Source of the DNA: DATMNI01 sp035570275
Lineage (GTDB): Bacteria > Acidobacteriota > Terriglobia > Bryobacterales > Bryobacteraceae
Length of the DNA stretch: 64,000 nt
Direction: 5' to 3'
Assembly (NCBI GenBank): GCA_035570275.1
Contig: DATMNI010000282.1
Coordinates: 1 to 64,000 of the forward strand
Position 1 is the first letter of the stretch. Each line of letters begins with the position of its first letter. This document shows positions 42,627-51,257 of this stretch, piece by piece. The notes below the pieces were generated by a model. The model saw only the letters and a list, made by a program, of their open reading frames with translations, was not told where the DNA came from and did no database searches. The position numbers and the translations under genes were made by a program.

Positions 42627-45494
42627 TCAGAAGCTGTAGCGCGCGGAAAACTGGAGTTGGCGGCCGGGAGATGTTCCGGTCGGACGGCCGAATGTCGACA
42701 CCGGATTGTTTACGTCAAGGCCTGTCACGTTGTTAATGGCGTTCACGTTGAAGTGATTGGTGAGGTTGAAAAAGTCGGCGCGCAGGTCCACCCGGTGCCG
42801 TTCCGCCAACTTGATTGCTTTAGACACACTGGTATCCATGGAAAAGGTGGACGCACCGCCGAAGGTATTGCGCCCCAAGGCGCCCGGACGCTCGCCGCGG
42901 GTGGTCGCGATGCCCATGGCATCGGAACCCACCACGCCGCTGTAGCGGATGCCGGACGCGGCGTGGAAGATGCTGCTGAGTTGCATTCCAAACGGCAGTT
43001 GCCAGAGCCCGTTGAGAGAGAAATTGTGGCGCCGGTCTTGATCCGAAAGGCCGTAGTCCAGACGGTAGTTGGTTGGGTCCACGTGCAGCGCGGTGTTCTC
43101 CCGGAAATTGTCGGAGTCACTCAGGGCTTTCGAAAAAGTATAGAACCCGTCCAGCGCAAACGCCTTGCTGAAGCGCTTGGAGAAGCGCAGGGTTCCGGCG
43201 TTATAAAAACTGCGGTCGCCGCCCTCTTGCAGCAGCAGGCGGCGGTAGCCGCCGAAGGCGATGCCGAGCGGTCCGGGCACAATCGAGGGCACACTGTACG
43301 GCCGTTGCGCGTCGGCCTGGGCCTGGGTGCGCGTATGGCCGGGGAAGACCATGAAGTACGGCGGCAGGTTCAGATCCTGGGTGTTCAGAAGTTTTAAGCC
43401 GTGGATATTCGTAAAATCCGCGCCGATCACCAGGTCGGACGTGAGGGCGTGCTGAACGCCGAAATTGGTGTGCTCCGAATAGGGATTGACGCGCAAACCT
43501 CCGAACCGATCGCCCACGGACAGGGGAAAATCGTTGGAATTCAGGCCGCGTACGATGGGTATAAAAACATCGCTCTTGATGATGTTGGCGTTGGCGGGCA
43601 GACTGGTCAGCCGGTTTGGAAAAGTGGGAAAAAGAGGATCGCCGGGAGTAAGGGAAATGGTGACGATGCCATTCGGGCCGTTGTTCGATTCGCGATTGAT
43701 CATCGAGCTCTCGATGGTGGCGTAGAAAATCCCGAAACTGCCGCGGATTACCGTCTTGCCGTCTTTCTTCGGAGACCAGGCAAAACCAAAACGCGGCGCG
43801 AAATTGTTGGTGTCGTGCATCAGCGTCTCGTAGTCGTAGCGCAGCCCCAGGTTCAGCGTGAGCCCGCGCGCGACGTTCCAATCGTCCTGCACGAAGGCGG
43901 CGTAGAGACTCTCTTTGTAGTTGAGTCCGGAGATGCCGAACGCCTGCGTGTAGGAACTGGGGAACGTGCGCGGGTTGTTGGGGTCGAAGGTGGTCGGGGT
44001 CCCAGCCGCAAACGTGTACGTGCCCGTGAAGTTGTTGTAAAACGTCACAAACCGGTCGTAGTACAGCACCTCTCCGCCTATTTTCAGATTGTGCTTGCCC
44101 ACGGTCTGGGACAGCTTGTCCTGCCAGGTGAAGCCCTTCTCGTTCAGGTCCTGCGGAAGGGTGGGATCGGGCCCGGTATTGCCTACGCCCGAACGGTTGA
44201 TGGCGGGCCCGGTCGAAACAAAATTCGGCGGCAGGTCAATCCCCACGATCGTCTGATAATCCCAATATAGATCGTGCGTAAAAGCGAAGCGGGCCTCATT
44301 CACCGTGCGCGTCCCGAGAATCGAAGTGGCGGAGGCCTCCACGTCTTGGGTATGGTCTTTGGCGGTGGACGCGCGCTGCGAAGTGTTCAGTCCTCCGATG
44401 CCTTGGTTCTCGGCATCGCTGCGCACGATGCTGTACCGGAAATCGACGCGATTCCTGGGATTAATCTGGTAGTCGACCTTGCCCAGCGTCTTGAATTCCT
44501 TGAACGGAACGTTGAGTACCGTGCCGCCGGCTTGTTCCAGTGGCGACGTGATGCCATTGGCCAGTTGGGTCTGGTGCGTCTGTTCGTAATTGGCCAGGAA
44601 ATGGAAGCGGTCCTTGATGATGGGGCCGCCGAGCGTGCCGCCCCATTGCTCGCGGACCAGGTCCGGGTTTGCCTTGGTGAGCGGGTTGCCGGCGTCGATC
44701 GACCCGGGCCGTCCGTATAGGAACGCGTCTCCATGGAAATTATTGGTGCCCGTCTTGGTGGTGGAATTCACTACTCCGGCCAGACTGCGGCCGAATTCGG
44801 CGGAGAAGGCATTGGTGATCACCTGGACCTCCTCCACCACGTCCAGCGAAAAAGTCCCGTTGGCGCCGGCCAGGTCTCCGCCCAGGGTACGAATTTCGCG
44901 CAATTGATTCGGTATGCCGTCCGCCAGAATCGTCAATTCGCGGATCCCCTGTCCGTTCAGCGTCACCGCACCGCTGCCGCCGCCATTCACCACCACCCCC
45001 GGCGTCAACTGCACGAAGTCAAAGAAATTCCGGCCGTTGTCCGGTAGATTCTTTAGTAACTGCTCGCCGACCGAGTGACTCATTTCGGCCTTAGTGGTTT
45101 CGATAATCGGCGCGGAAGCTGTCACCTCCACCGTCTCCTGCACGGTGCCGGGCTTCAAATCGAAATCCACCACAGCTTCGGAATTCGCGCTGAACTTCAG
45201 CCCGCGCCGGGTCTGGCCAGCGAACCCCTTTGCCTGGACCAGGATCTCGTAAGATCCGGTCAGTGGCAGTGCCGCGAACACGTAGTGACCCTGCTGGTCT
45301 GTCTTACTGCTCCGCGTCAAGCCCAAGTCCACGTTCTTGAGCGTAACGGCGCCATCCGGTACGGCTGCCCCGGTGGGGTCGAGCAGGGTACCCTGCAAAG
45401 TGAAGCTGGTGCCGGTTTGGCCATCCAGCCGGTAGACGCCGGCAACCAGAAAACAAGCGACGGCGGCAACCCGTAGCGAGTGGCTCGTAAGCAT
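42627..45494 (-). CDS. Oar-like TonB-dependent outer-membrane receptor
   Basis: A 955-residue outer-membrane receptor with a signal peptide (MLTSHSLRVAAVACFLVAGV, ending near LDGQ). It has a carboxypeptidase-regulatory-like domain (about 30-110: TLQGTLLDPTGAAVPDGAVT), a plug (IRELTILADGIPNQLREI; VQVITNAFSAEFGRSLAGVV) and a barrel ending in the C-terminal aromatic (QFSARYSF). ATG 45494 follows AGGAG at the right spacing; a longer start upstream would hide the signal peptide. First gene of the minus-strand cluster, so its cargo is probably a peptide handled by the S9 peptidase behind it. It is only distantly like the receptor at 13846. Confidence 0.92.
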   Translation of the reverse strand: MLTSHSLRVAAVACFLVAGVYRLDGQTGTSFTLQGTLLDPTGAAVPDGAVTLKNVDLGLTRSSKTDQQGHYVFAALPLTGSYEILVQAKGFAGQTRRGLKFSANSEAVVDFDLKPGTVQETVEVTASAPIIETTKAEMSHSVGEQLLKNLPDNGRNFFDFVQLTPGVVVNGGGSGAVTLNGQGIRELTILADGIPNQLREIRTLGGDLAGANGTFSLDVVEEVQVITNAFSAEFGRSLAGVVNSTTKTGTNNFHGDAFLYGRPGSIDAGNPLTKANPDLVREQWGGTLGGPIIKDRFHFLANYEQTHQTQLANGITSPLEQAGGTVLNVPFKEFKTLGKVDYQINPRNRVDFRYSIVRSDAENQGIGGLNTSQRASTAKDHTQDVEASATSILGTRTVNEARFAFTHDLYWDYQTIVGIDLPPNFVSTGPAINRSGVGNTGPDPTLPQDLNEKGFTWQDKLSQTVGKHNLKIGGEVLYYDRFVTFYNNFTGTYTFAAGTPTTFDPNNPRTFPSSYTQAFGISGLNYKESLYAAFVQDDWNVARGLTLNLGLRYDYETLMHDTNNFAPRFGFAWSPKKDGKTVIRGSFGIFYATIESSMINRESNNGPNGIVTISLTPGDPLFPTFPNRLTSLPANANIIKSDVFIPIVRGLNSNDFPLSVGDRFGGLRVNPYSEHTNFGVQHALTSDLVIGADFTNIHGLKLLNTQDLNLPPYFMVFPGHTRTQAQADAQRPYSVPSIVPGPLGIAFGGYRRLLLQEGGDRSFYNAGTLRFSKRFSKAFALDGFYTFSKALSDSDNFRENTALHVDPTNYRLDYGLSDQDRRHNFSLNGLWQLPFGMQLSSIFHAASGIRYSGVVGSDAMGIATTRGERPGALGRNTFGGASTFSMDTSVSKAIKLAERHRVDLRADFFNLTNHFNVNAINNVTGLDVNNPVSTFGRPTGTSPGRQLQFSARYSF

Positions 45495-45690
45495 GGCAGG
45501 TTCTCCTCTAAGAGACCCGGAAAAGTCCGCGCTGGAGGCCGGAAGATCGGCGACGCGGCAGAACTCCAGGACTATGAGAGACTCCAAGGCCCCTGAAACC
45601 CTACCAGAATTTCACAGGCTGGCTAACGTGTCAAGGTAAAATCATTTGCGCTTGCAGTTGATTCAACGGTATGCGACAATTCCGCCAGGG

Positions 45691-45795
45691 ATGCGGTTGC
45701 AATTAACATGTCACCTCGCGTTGAAGTGCATCTCGTTGGCGGATGGCGACCCGCTGCACAACGTCGAGATTCTGGAATCGGTTGAGTTTGAATGA
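45691..45795 (+). pseudogene. Possible 3' remnant of an amidohydrolase gene
   Basis: A 34-codon frame ends LADGDPLHNVEILESVEFE before TGA. Imidazolonepropionase-like amidohydrolases end in a closely similar way (ADGDPLxDIxxLExVxFVMK), so this is likely a remnant in the gap between the divergent receptor and cyclase genes (45495-45832). The rest of that gap shows only presumed promoter sequence. Confidence 0.3.
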
Positions 45796-45832
45796 AGGAA
45801 GGAAAGATCCACAAGCACTAGCGCGGGTTTTC

Positions 45833-46615
45833 ATGACAGAGAATATTCTCGCGGGCTTTGTTCAAGCAATAGCGACCGGCGCGATTCGAGTCATCGACCT
45901 CAGCCAATCGTTGTCCGCCAGTACGGCGGTAATTCAATTGCCGCCTGAGTTCGGTAAATCCTGGCCGTTTCACCTGCAGGAGATTTCGAAGTACGACAGC
46001 CGGGGCCCGGCCTGGTATTGGAATAACTTTTCCTGCGGTGAGCATACCGGCACTCACTTTGACGCGCCCGTACATTGGGTCACGGGGAAAGACTATCCGG
46101 AAAACACAACCGACACCATTCCCGCGGAGAGATTTTTCGCCCCGGCGTGCGTGATCGACGTCTCCCGCGAGGTGCACCAGAATCCCGATTTCCTGCTCAC
46201 ACTGCAACACGTCGAGACGTGGGAACAAAAGCACGGCAGAATCGAGGCCGGCTCCTGGGTTCTGATGCGCACGGACTGGTCAAAGCGTCACGATGCCGCC
46301 GAGTTTCTGAATATCGGGGAAGATGGGTCTCACGTGCCCGGTCCCCATCCCGATCTGGTGCCGTTCCTGGCGAAAGAGCGAAATGTGATTGGATGGGGTT
46401 CGGAAGGTGTGGGTACCGATGCCGGGCAGGCCTTCCGGTTCGATCCTCCGTTTCCCTGCCATACCATCATGCACGGTAACAACAAGTTCGGACTTGCCAG
46501 CCTGACGAACCTGGACCTGTTGCCGCCGAAGGGAGCCATCCTGGTCACGCCGCCGCTCAAGATCGTCAACGGTTCGGGCAGCCCCTGCCGGGTTTTGGCT
46601 TTGGTCGCGAAGTAA
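45833..46615 (+). CDS. Metal-dependent cyclase-family hydrolase (kynurenine formamidase fold)
   Basis: A 260-residue member of the cyclase/KynB family. The zinc-binding signature is intact (EHTGTHFDAPVHW), as are IDLSQSLSAST near the N-terminus, the GSWVLMRTDWSKR strand and the late HTIMHGNNKFGL. Members hydrolyse formylkynurenine, isatin or other cyclic amides. No signal peptide. It lies 63 bases before the ferredoxin oxidoreductase genes on the same strand, so tryptophan or aromatic-acid breakdown is plausible. ATG 45833 fits the family N-terminus, although no ribosome-binding site is close. Confidence 0.87.
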   Translation: MTENILAGFVQAIATGAIRVIDLSQSLSASTAVIQLPPEFGKSWPFHLQEISKYDSRGPAWYWNNFSCGEHTGTHFDAPVHWVTGKDYPENTTDTIPAERFFAPACVIDVSREVHQNPDFLLTLQHVETWEQKHGRIEAGSWVLMRTDWSKRHDAAEFLNIGEDGSHVPGPHPDLVPFLAKERNVIGWGSEGVGTDAGQAFRFDPPFPCHTIMHGNNKFGLASLTNLDLLPPKGAILVTPPLKIVNGSGSPCRVLALVAK

Positions 46616-46678
46616 ACTAAGTTCGAGAGCAAGATCAGATCGGAGGGTTAGATCCGGGGGCAAACAGGGGATCGCATC

Positions 46679-48838
46679 ATGGCGGAACGGTCGTTCAAGA
46701 AGGAAGTTGAGAAACTTCATTTAGGCGACGGGGACGAGTTTCACGGTGAGGGAATCCTTGCCGTCACCAAGGCTTTGCTGCAATCCGGAGTGTCTTATGT
46801 GGCGGGCTATCAGGGCGCGCCCATCTCGCACTTGATGGACGTGCTGGCCGATGCCCAGGACATCCTCGCCGGCCTGGGTGTGCACTTCGAACACAGCGCC
46901 TCGGAAGCTACGGCCGCCGCCACCCTGGCCGCCTCTGTCAATTATCCGCTGCGCGGCGCGGTGACCTTCAAATCCACCGTCGGCACTAATGTGGCATCGG
47001 ACGCACTGGCCAACCTCGCTTCGGGCGGAGTCACGGGCGGCGCCCTGATCATCGTGGGGGAAGATTACGGGGAAGGCTCCAGCATTATGCAGGAACGGTC
47101 GCACGCCTTCGCCATGAAATCGCAGATGTGGCTGCTCGACCCCCGTCCGAACCTCCCCTCCATCGTGCGCGCCGTGGAACAGGGGTTCGCCCTCTCGGAG
47201 GCCACCCATACTCCGGTGATGCTGGAACTGCGTATCCGCGCCTGTCACGTTCACGGGCGCTTCCTGACCAGGAATAATGTGCGCCCGCGGTTCACGCTCA
47301 AGGATGCCATGGAGAACCCGGTGCGGGACGTGAGCCGCATCGTGCTGCCTCCGGCCAGTTTTCTGCACGAGCGGGAGAAAATTCAGAAGCGATGGCCGGC
47401 GGCGCAGCGCTTCATCCATGAGCGCCAGTTGAATGAGCTGTTCGCCGGCACCGGCAAAGACTTCGGAATCATCCTGCAGGGTGGCATGTACAATAACACC
47501 GTGCGCACGCTGGAACTTCTCGGATTGGGCAACGCATTCGGCGATACGGAAATTCCGCTTTACGTTTTGAACGTCACTTATCCGCTGGTCGATGACGAAA
47601 TCAAATCGTTTGCCGCCGGCAAGCGCGCAGTCCTGGTGATCGAAGAGGGCCAGCCCGATTTCATCGAGCAGAACCTGCACTCCATCCTCCACAAGGCGGG
47701 GCTCGATACCGTGGTGCACGGCAAGGACATGCTGCCGATGGCGGGCGAGTATACCGCGGCCGCGATCATGCGGGGCGTCCTGCAGTTCGTCCGCAAGTAC
47801 GATCCAGAATCGATCGACCACCAGCATCTGCCCGCGGCGGCGCGGCCCGCTCAGCCGAAACTGCCGCCCATTCTGGCCGCCGCTCCCCACGTCCATGCGC
47901 GCCCGCCGTCCTTTTGCACGGGCTGTCCGGAGCGGCCGATTTTCAGCGCCCTGATGCTGGTGGAACGCGAACTGGGCAGCCATCACGTCAGTTGCGATAT
48001 CGGCTGCCACCTGTTTTCGATTCTCCCGCCGTTCAACATCGGCGCCACCACGATGGGGTACGGCCTCGGTTGGGCCGGCGCCGCCGCATTTAATACCACC
48101 GCCACCGCCAAGCGCACCATCAGTTTCATGGGCGACGGCGGATTCTGGCACAACGGCCTGACCAGCGGAGTGGGCAATGCCGTCTTCAACCAGAGCGACA
48201 GTGTCCTGGTGGTGGTGGACAACAGTTATACGGCCGCGACCGGCGGGCAGGACCTGCTCTCCTCAAAAGCCAGCAACCCGACGCGCACCACCAAATTGTC
48301 AATCGAGGATGCTGTGCGTGGCGTGGGGGTGAAATGGGTCCGCACCATCACCCGGACCTATGATGTGGCGGCGATGCGCGATGTGTTCAAGGAAGCCCTT
48401 ACCACCAGCGAACGCGGGCCCAAGGTGATCGTCGCCCAGAGCGAATGCGCGTTGAACCAGCAGCGCCGCCTGAAGCCCATCAGGCAAAGGTCGATGGAAG
48501 AAGGCAGGCGCGTCGTCCGGGAGAGGTTCGGCGTGGACCCCGATACTTGCACCGGAGATCACTCCTGCATCCGCCTCTCCGGCTGCCCGTCTCTGACCAT
48601 CCAGCCGAATCCCGATCCGCTGCGGCAAGACCCGGTGGCCGCCGTGATCGATAGCTGCATCGGCTGCGGCTTGTGCGGCGAGGTGGCGCACGCCGCGGTG
48701 CTCTGTCCTTCATTTTTCCGCACCGCCATCATCGTAAATCCAGGAACCTGGGATCGTTTCAAAACGCGAATGCGGCGCGCCGTCATTGGCTACCTGCAGC
48801 GGCGCATCGACCTTCGCCTTGCCGGCCTGGCCGCATGA
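46679..48838 (+). CDS. Indolepyruvate ferredoxin oxidoreductase, alpha-type subunit
   Basis: A 719-residue subunit of a 2-oxoacid:ferredoxin oxidoreductase of the IorA kind. It has the pyrimidine-binding half (VAGYQGAPISHLMDVLADA, EATAAATLAASVNYP), a transketolase C-terminal-like central domain, the TPP-binding half (FCTGCPERPIFSAL; SCDIGCHLF; GDGGFWHNGLTSGVGNAVF) and a C-terminal Fe-S region (CTGDHSCIRLSGCPS, CIGCGLCGEVAHAAVLCP). It converts an aryl-pyruvate to an aryl-acetyl-CoA with reduction of ferredoxin. This branch occurs in aerobes as well as anaerobes. Starts 63 bases after the cyclase. Confidence 0.92.
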   Translation: MAERSFKKEVEKLHLGDGDEFHGEGILAVTKALLQSGVSYVAGYQGAPISHLMDVLADAQDILAGLGVHFEHSASEATAAATLAASVNYPLRGAVTFKSTVGTNVASDALANLASGGVTGGALIIVGEDYGEGSSIMQERSHAFAMKSQMWLLDPRPNLPSIVRAVEQGFALSEATHTPVMLELRIRACHVHGRFLTRNNVRPRFTLKDAMENPVRDVSRIVLPPASFLHEREKIQKRWPAAQRFIHERQLNELFAGTGKDFGIILQGGMYNNTVRTLELLGLGNAFGDTEIPLYVLNVTYPLVDDEIKSFAAGKRAVLVIEEGQPDFIEQNLHSILHKAGLDTVVHGKDMLPMAGEYTAAAIMRGVLQFVRKYDPESIDHQHLPAAARPAQPKLPPILAAAPHVHARPPSFCTGCPERPIFSALMLVERELGSHHVSCDIGCHLFSILPPFNIGATTMGYGLGWAGAAAFNTTATAKRTISFMGDGGFWHNGLTSGVGNAVFNQSDSVLVVVDNSYTAATGGQDLLSSKASNPTRTTKLSIEDAVRGVGVKWVRTITRTYDVAAMRDVFKEALTTSERGPKVIVAQSECALNQQRRLKPIRQRSMEEGRRVVRERFGVDPDTCTGDHSCIRLSGCPSLTIQPNPDPLRQDPVAAVIDSCIGCGLCGEVAHAAVLCPSFFRTAIIVNPGTWDRFKTRMRRAVIGYLQRRIDLRLAGLAA

Positions 48839-48852
48839 CGGCCCGGTGATCC

Positions 48853-50397
48853 ATGCGGACTGGAGAGACTCCGAGAGCCATCACGGTTGCCATTCTCGCG
48901 ATGGGCGGGGAAGGCGGCGGGGTCCTGGCCGATTGGATCGTCAGTCTTGGTGAGCATTCCGGCTGGTACGCGCAATCCACATCCGTGCCCGGCGTGGCGC
49001 AGCGCACCGGCGCGACGATCTATTACCTGGAGCTGTTCCCGGAGGCTCCCGCACGCGCGGCCGGCAAGGAGCCCGTGTTAGCTTTGATGCCAGTGCCGGG
49101 CGAAGTCGACGTGGTGCTGGCCTCCGAGTTGATGGAAGCGGGACGCGCCATTGAGCGCGGTCTGGTCACGCCCGATCGAACCACCCTGATCGCTTCGACG
49201 AATCGAGTCTATTCGATGAGCGAGAGGACCGCCATGGGCGATGGACGAGTGGACTCGGAAAAGTTGGCGGGCGCAGCTCAGGCCGCCGCGAAGACGTACA
49301 TCCACGGCGATTTCGCGCGCCTCGCCGACGAAACCCGCAGCCCCATCAGTGCCGTGTTATTCGGCGCCCTCGCCGCTTCGGGTGCGCTGCCCTTTTCCCG
49401 CCGGCAGTTCGAAGAGGCCATTCGACAGGGCGAAGTAGGTGTAGCTTCCAGCCTGGCTGCGTTCGCCGCCGGTTTCGCCGCTCCCGCCCAGACGCCCGAA
49501 CCCACCGGTGTTCCTGACGGCTCGCCCCGACCGCGTTTGGGCCCGCGCTTTGGCCAGCGTTTGGGTCCACGCCTGGCGAAGGCCGGCGCGCGCTTGCAGA
49601 GCGGGTTTCCGCTTGCCGCCCACGAAATCCTCGCTGCCGGAATCGCACGGCTCGCCGACTATCAGGACGAAGCCTATGCCACCGAATACCTGGACCGCCT
49701 GGAGAACGTCCGCGAACTGGACCAGCGTCACGGCGACGGCGGTTTCCGTCTCTTGCGCGAGACCGCCCGGCACCTGGCGCTCTGGATGTCGTATGAAGAT
49801 GCCATCAGGGTGGCCGATTTGAAAATACGCCGCCAGCGCTTTGAACGCGTTCACAACGAAGTGCGGGCTGAACCTGGGCAAATTGTGGAGATCCACGAGT
49901 TCCTGCACCCCGGCGTGCAGGAGTTCGCCGACATTGTGCCTGCAAGCCTCGGCCGGTGGCTGCTTCGCGGCTGGGCCGGGCTGTTCATCGGCAGGTTGAT
50001 CGGGAGGTTCACCGGGAAAGGCATCGTACTGCAGACCACGTCCGTCACTGGATTCTTGCAGCTTTACGCGCTGGCCGCCCTTCGCCGGTGGCGGCGCAAA
50101 TCCTTGCGCTTCGCGATCGAACACAAGCGAAGCGCGGAGTGGCTGGCGCAGGTTGCCGCCCTTGCGCCCGAAGACTACGCGCTGGCACTTGAAGTGGCGG
50201 AATGCCCTCGCCTGATCAAGGGCTATGGCGCGACCAACACCTTGGGAAACCGCAACTTCGACGCGGTCATGGGCGCGATTCCGATGTTGCGTTCGATGCC
50301 GTGTCCAGCGGCTGGTGCGAAAAAACTCCGCCAGGCTGCGCTAGCCGATGAAAGCGGCGGGAAGCTGGCGGAAGCATTGCGGGAGGTAACCGCATGA
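48853..50397 (+). CDS. Indolepyruvate ferredoxin oxidoreductase, beta-type subunit with C-terminal extension
   Basis: A 514-residue protein. The N-terminal POR-gamma domain (about 10-200) shows ILAMGGEGGGVLADWIVSLG and STSVPGVAQRTGATIYYLEL, as in IorB. An alpha-helical extension of about 290 residues follows (LADYQDEAYATEYLDRLENV, HEFLHPGVQEFADIVP, ALEVAECPRLIKGYGATNTL) of the kind found in aerobic indolepyruvate and related oxidoreductases. It works with the preceding subunit, 14 bases away. Its stop overlaps an ATG of a truncated monooxygenase gene (ATGA), so the operon once continued. Confidence 0.9.
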   Translation: MRTGETPRAITVAILAMGGEGGGVLADWIVSLGEHSGWYAQSTSVPGVAQRTGATIYYLELFPEAPARAAGKEPVLALMPVPGEVDVVLASELMEAGRAIERGLVTPDRTTLIASTNRVYSMSERTAMGDGRVDSEKLAGAAQAAAKTYIHGDFARLADETRSPISAVLFGALAASGALPFSRRQFEEAIRQGEVGVASSLAAFAAGFAAPAQTPEPTGVPDGSPRPRLGPRFGQRLGPRLAKAGARLQSGFPLAAHEILAAGIARLADYQDEAYATEYLDRLENVRELDQRHGDGGFRLLRETARHLALWMSYEDAIRVADLKIRRQRFERVHNEVRAEPGQIVEIHEFLHPGVQEFADIVPASLGRWLLRGWAGLFIGRLIGRFTGKGIVLQTTSVTGFLQLYALAALRRWRRKSLRFAIEHKRSAEWLAQVAALAPEDYALALEVAECPRLIKGYGATNTLGNRNFDAVMGAIPMLRSMPCPAAGAKKLRQAALADESGGKLAEALREVTA

Positions 50398-50503
50398 ATA
50401 TCGTTGGCGTCGGAGGAGGGCCGGCGGGTCTGTACGCCGCCATCCGCGCGAACAAAGCGACTGGAATATCACGGTGCTGGAACGCAACCGGCCCGGCAAT
50501 ACC
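50394..50503 (+). pseudogene. 5' stub of a FAD-dependent aromatic monooxygenase gene
   Basis: Starts MNIVGVGGGPAGLYAAIRAN with the dinucleotide-binding GGGPAG. One G is missing at about 50461 (frame shift), after which DWNITVLERNRPGNT continues in the next frame. At about 50503 the similarity stops. Salicylyl-CoA 5-hydroxylase/aminobenzoyl-CoA monooxygenase-type proteins begin this way and normally exceed 700 residues. The gene was cut by a rearrangement at the border with the next fragment. Confidence 0.7.
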
Positions 50504-50512
50504 GGAATAACG

Positions 50513-50820
50513 TCAGCCGCCAGAGCTGTCGCCGGCCAAATCCTCGGGAAAATAACACTGCCCGATACTGCTGCTGGAGCTGAGGAAGTCGGCGCCAAAC
50601 ACGTGAGTCGAGACGGCCACTTCGCGCGTCGAATTGTCGAACCGGTGCAGACCGTGCGCCTGCGGTCCAGATAAATGACATCGCCGCCACGCTGCTGAGT
50701 GACGCCGGTCGGAAGCAGCCGTAGCGCGCCGTCGGGAGCGCTCAATCGCCGATAGCACATTTCACGCAACTGGCCCTTATAGATCCAGCCACCGACCAAC
50801 AGCGGCGGGTGATATTTCGA
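50513..50820 (-). pseudogene. Frameshifted fragment of an unknown protein gene
   Basis: One minus-strand frame reads SKYHPPLLVGGWIYKGQLRE, then MCYRRLSAPDGALRLLPTGV and GGDVIYLDR. A second frame continues HGLHRFDNSTREVAVSTHVF and GADFLSSSSSIGQCYF to a stop near 50513. Both parts look like real protein; a TAA just upstream and no plausible start show it is only an inner piece. I cannot name the family. It abuts the truncated monooxygenase, so the junction near 50505 is a rearrangement point. Confidence 0.5.
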
Positions 50821-50833
50821 TTAGAATACTCCT

Positions 50834-51223
50834 ATGCCGATGCAAGTCTGTATGGGAGCGATGATGCAGTGCAGTATGGGCATGGCGCCCAGTTCGCTGG
50901 TGGTTCTGCCGAAGAACATGGTCTTCACGCAGCAGGTGCCCGATGCCAACATCATGGACCACATACCGATGACGAATATCATGCCATTCGGTATGTGCAT
51001 GTCGCCCGCGAACCCGACGGTAGCCGCCGCCACTGCCGCGGCCTTGGGAGTTCTCACGCCGATGCCTTGCATTCCGAACACGCCCGCGCCTTGGGTAACG
51101 GGCGCGCCGACGGTGCTGCTGGGCAATATGCCGACGCTCGACAACGTATCCAAGCTGATGTGCATCTGGGCAGGCGTCATTCAATTCGTTACGCCGGGCG
51201 AGTTCACGGTGATGGTGCCATAA
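50834..51223 (+). CDS. DUF4280 PAAR-like protein (type VI spike tip)
   Basis: A 129-residue, cysteine- and methionine-rich protein. It starts MPMQVCMGAMMQCSMGMAPS and has NIMPFGMCMSPANPTV, TPMPCIPNTPAPWV and a C-terminal VIQFVTPGEFTVMVP. This fits the DUF4280 PAAR-like family, which caps the VgrG spike of type VI secretion systems or related contractile devices. The family is often next to an effector gene; here an unknown protein follows 34 bases on. Both are on the plus strand, facing the minus-strand T6SS genes. Confidence 0.85.
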   Translation: MPMQVCMGAMMQCSMGMAPSSLVVLPKNMVFTQQVPDANIMDHIPMTNIMPFGMCMSPANPTVAAATAAALGVLTPMPCIPNTPAPWVTGAPTVLLGNMPTLDNVSKLMCIWAGVIQFVTPGEFTVMVP

Positions 51224-51257
51224 CCGGAATAATCTTTCGCGATCCGGGAGAGCGACT

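Noticed and set aside
42627..45494. Receptor as part of a SusCD pair
   Set aside because: No SusD-like lipoprotein gene is adjacent to either large receptor; both are single Oar-type proteins.
46721..48151. A 476-residue open frame antisense to the oxidoreductase alpha subunit
   Set aside because: The sense strand shows TPP and Fe-S motifs; the antisense frame has no family signal.
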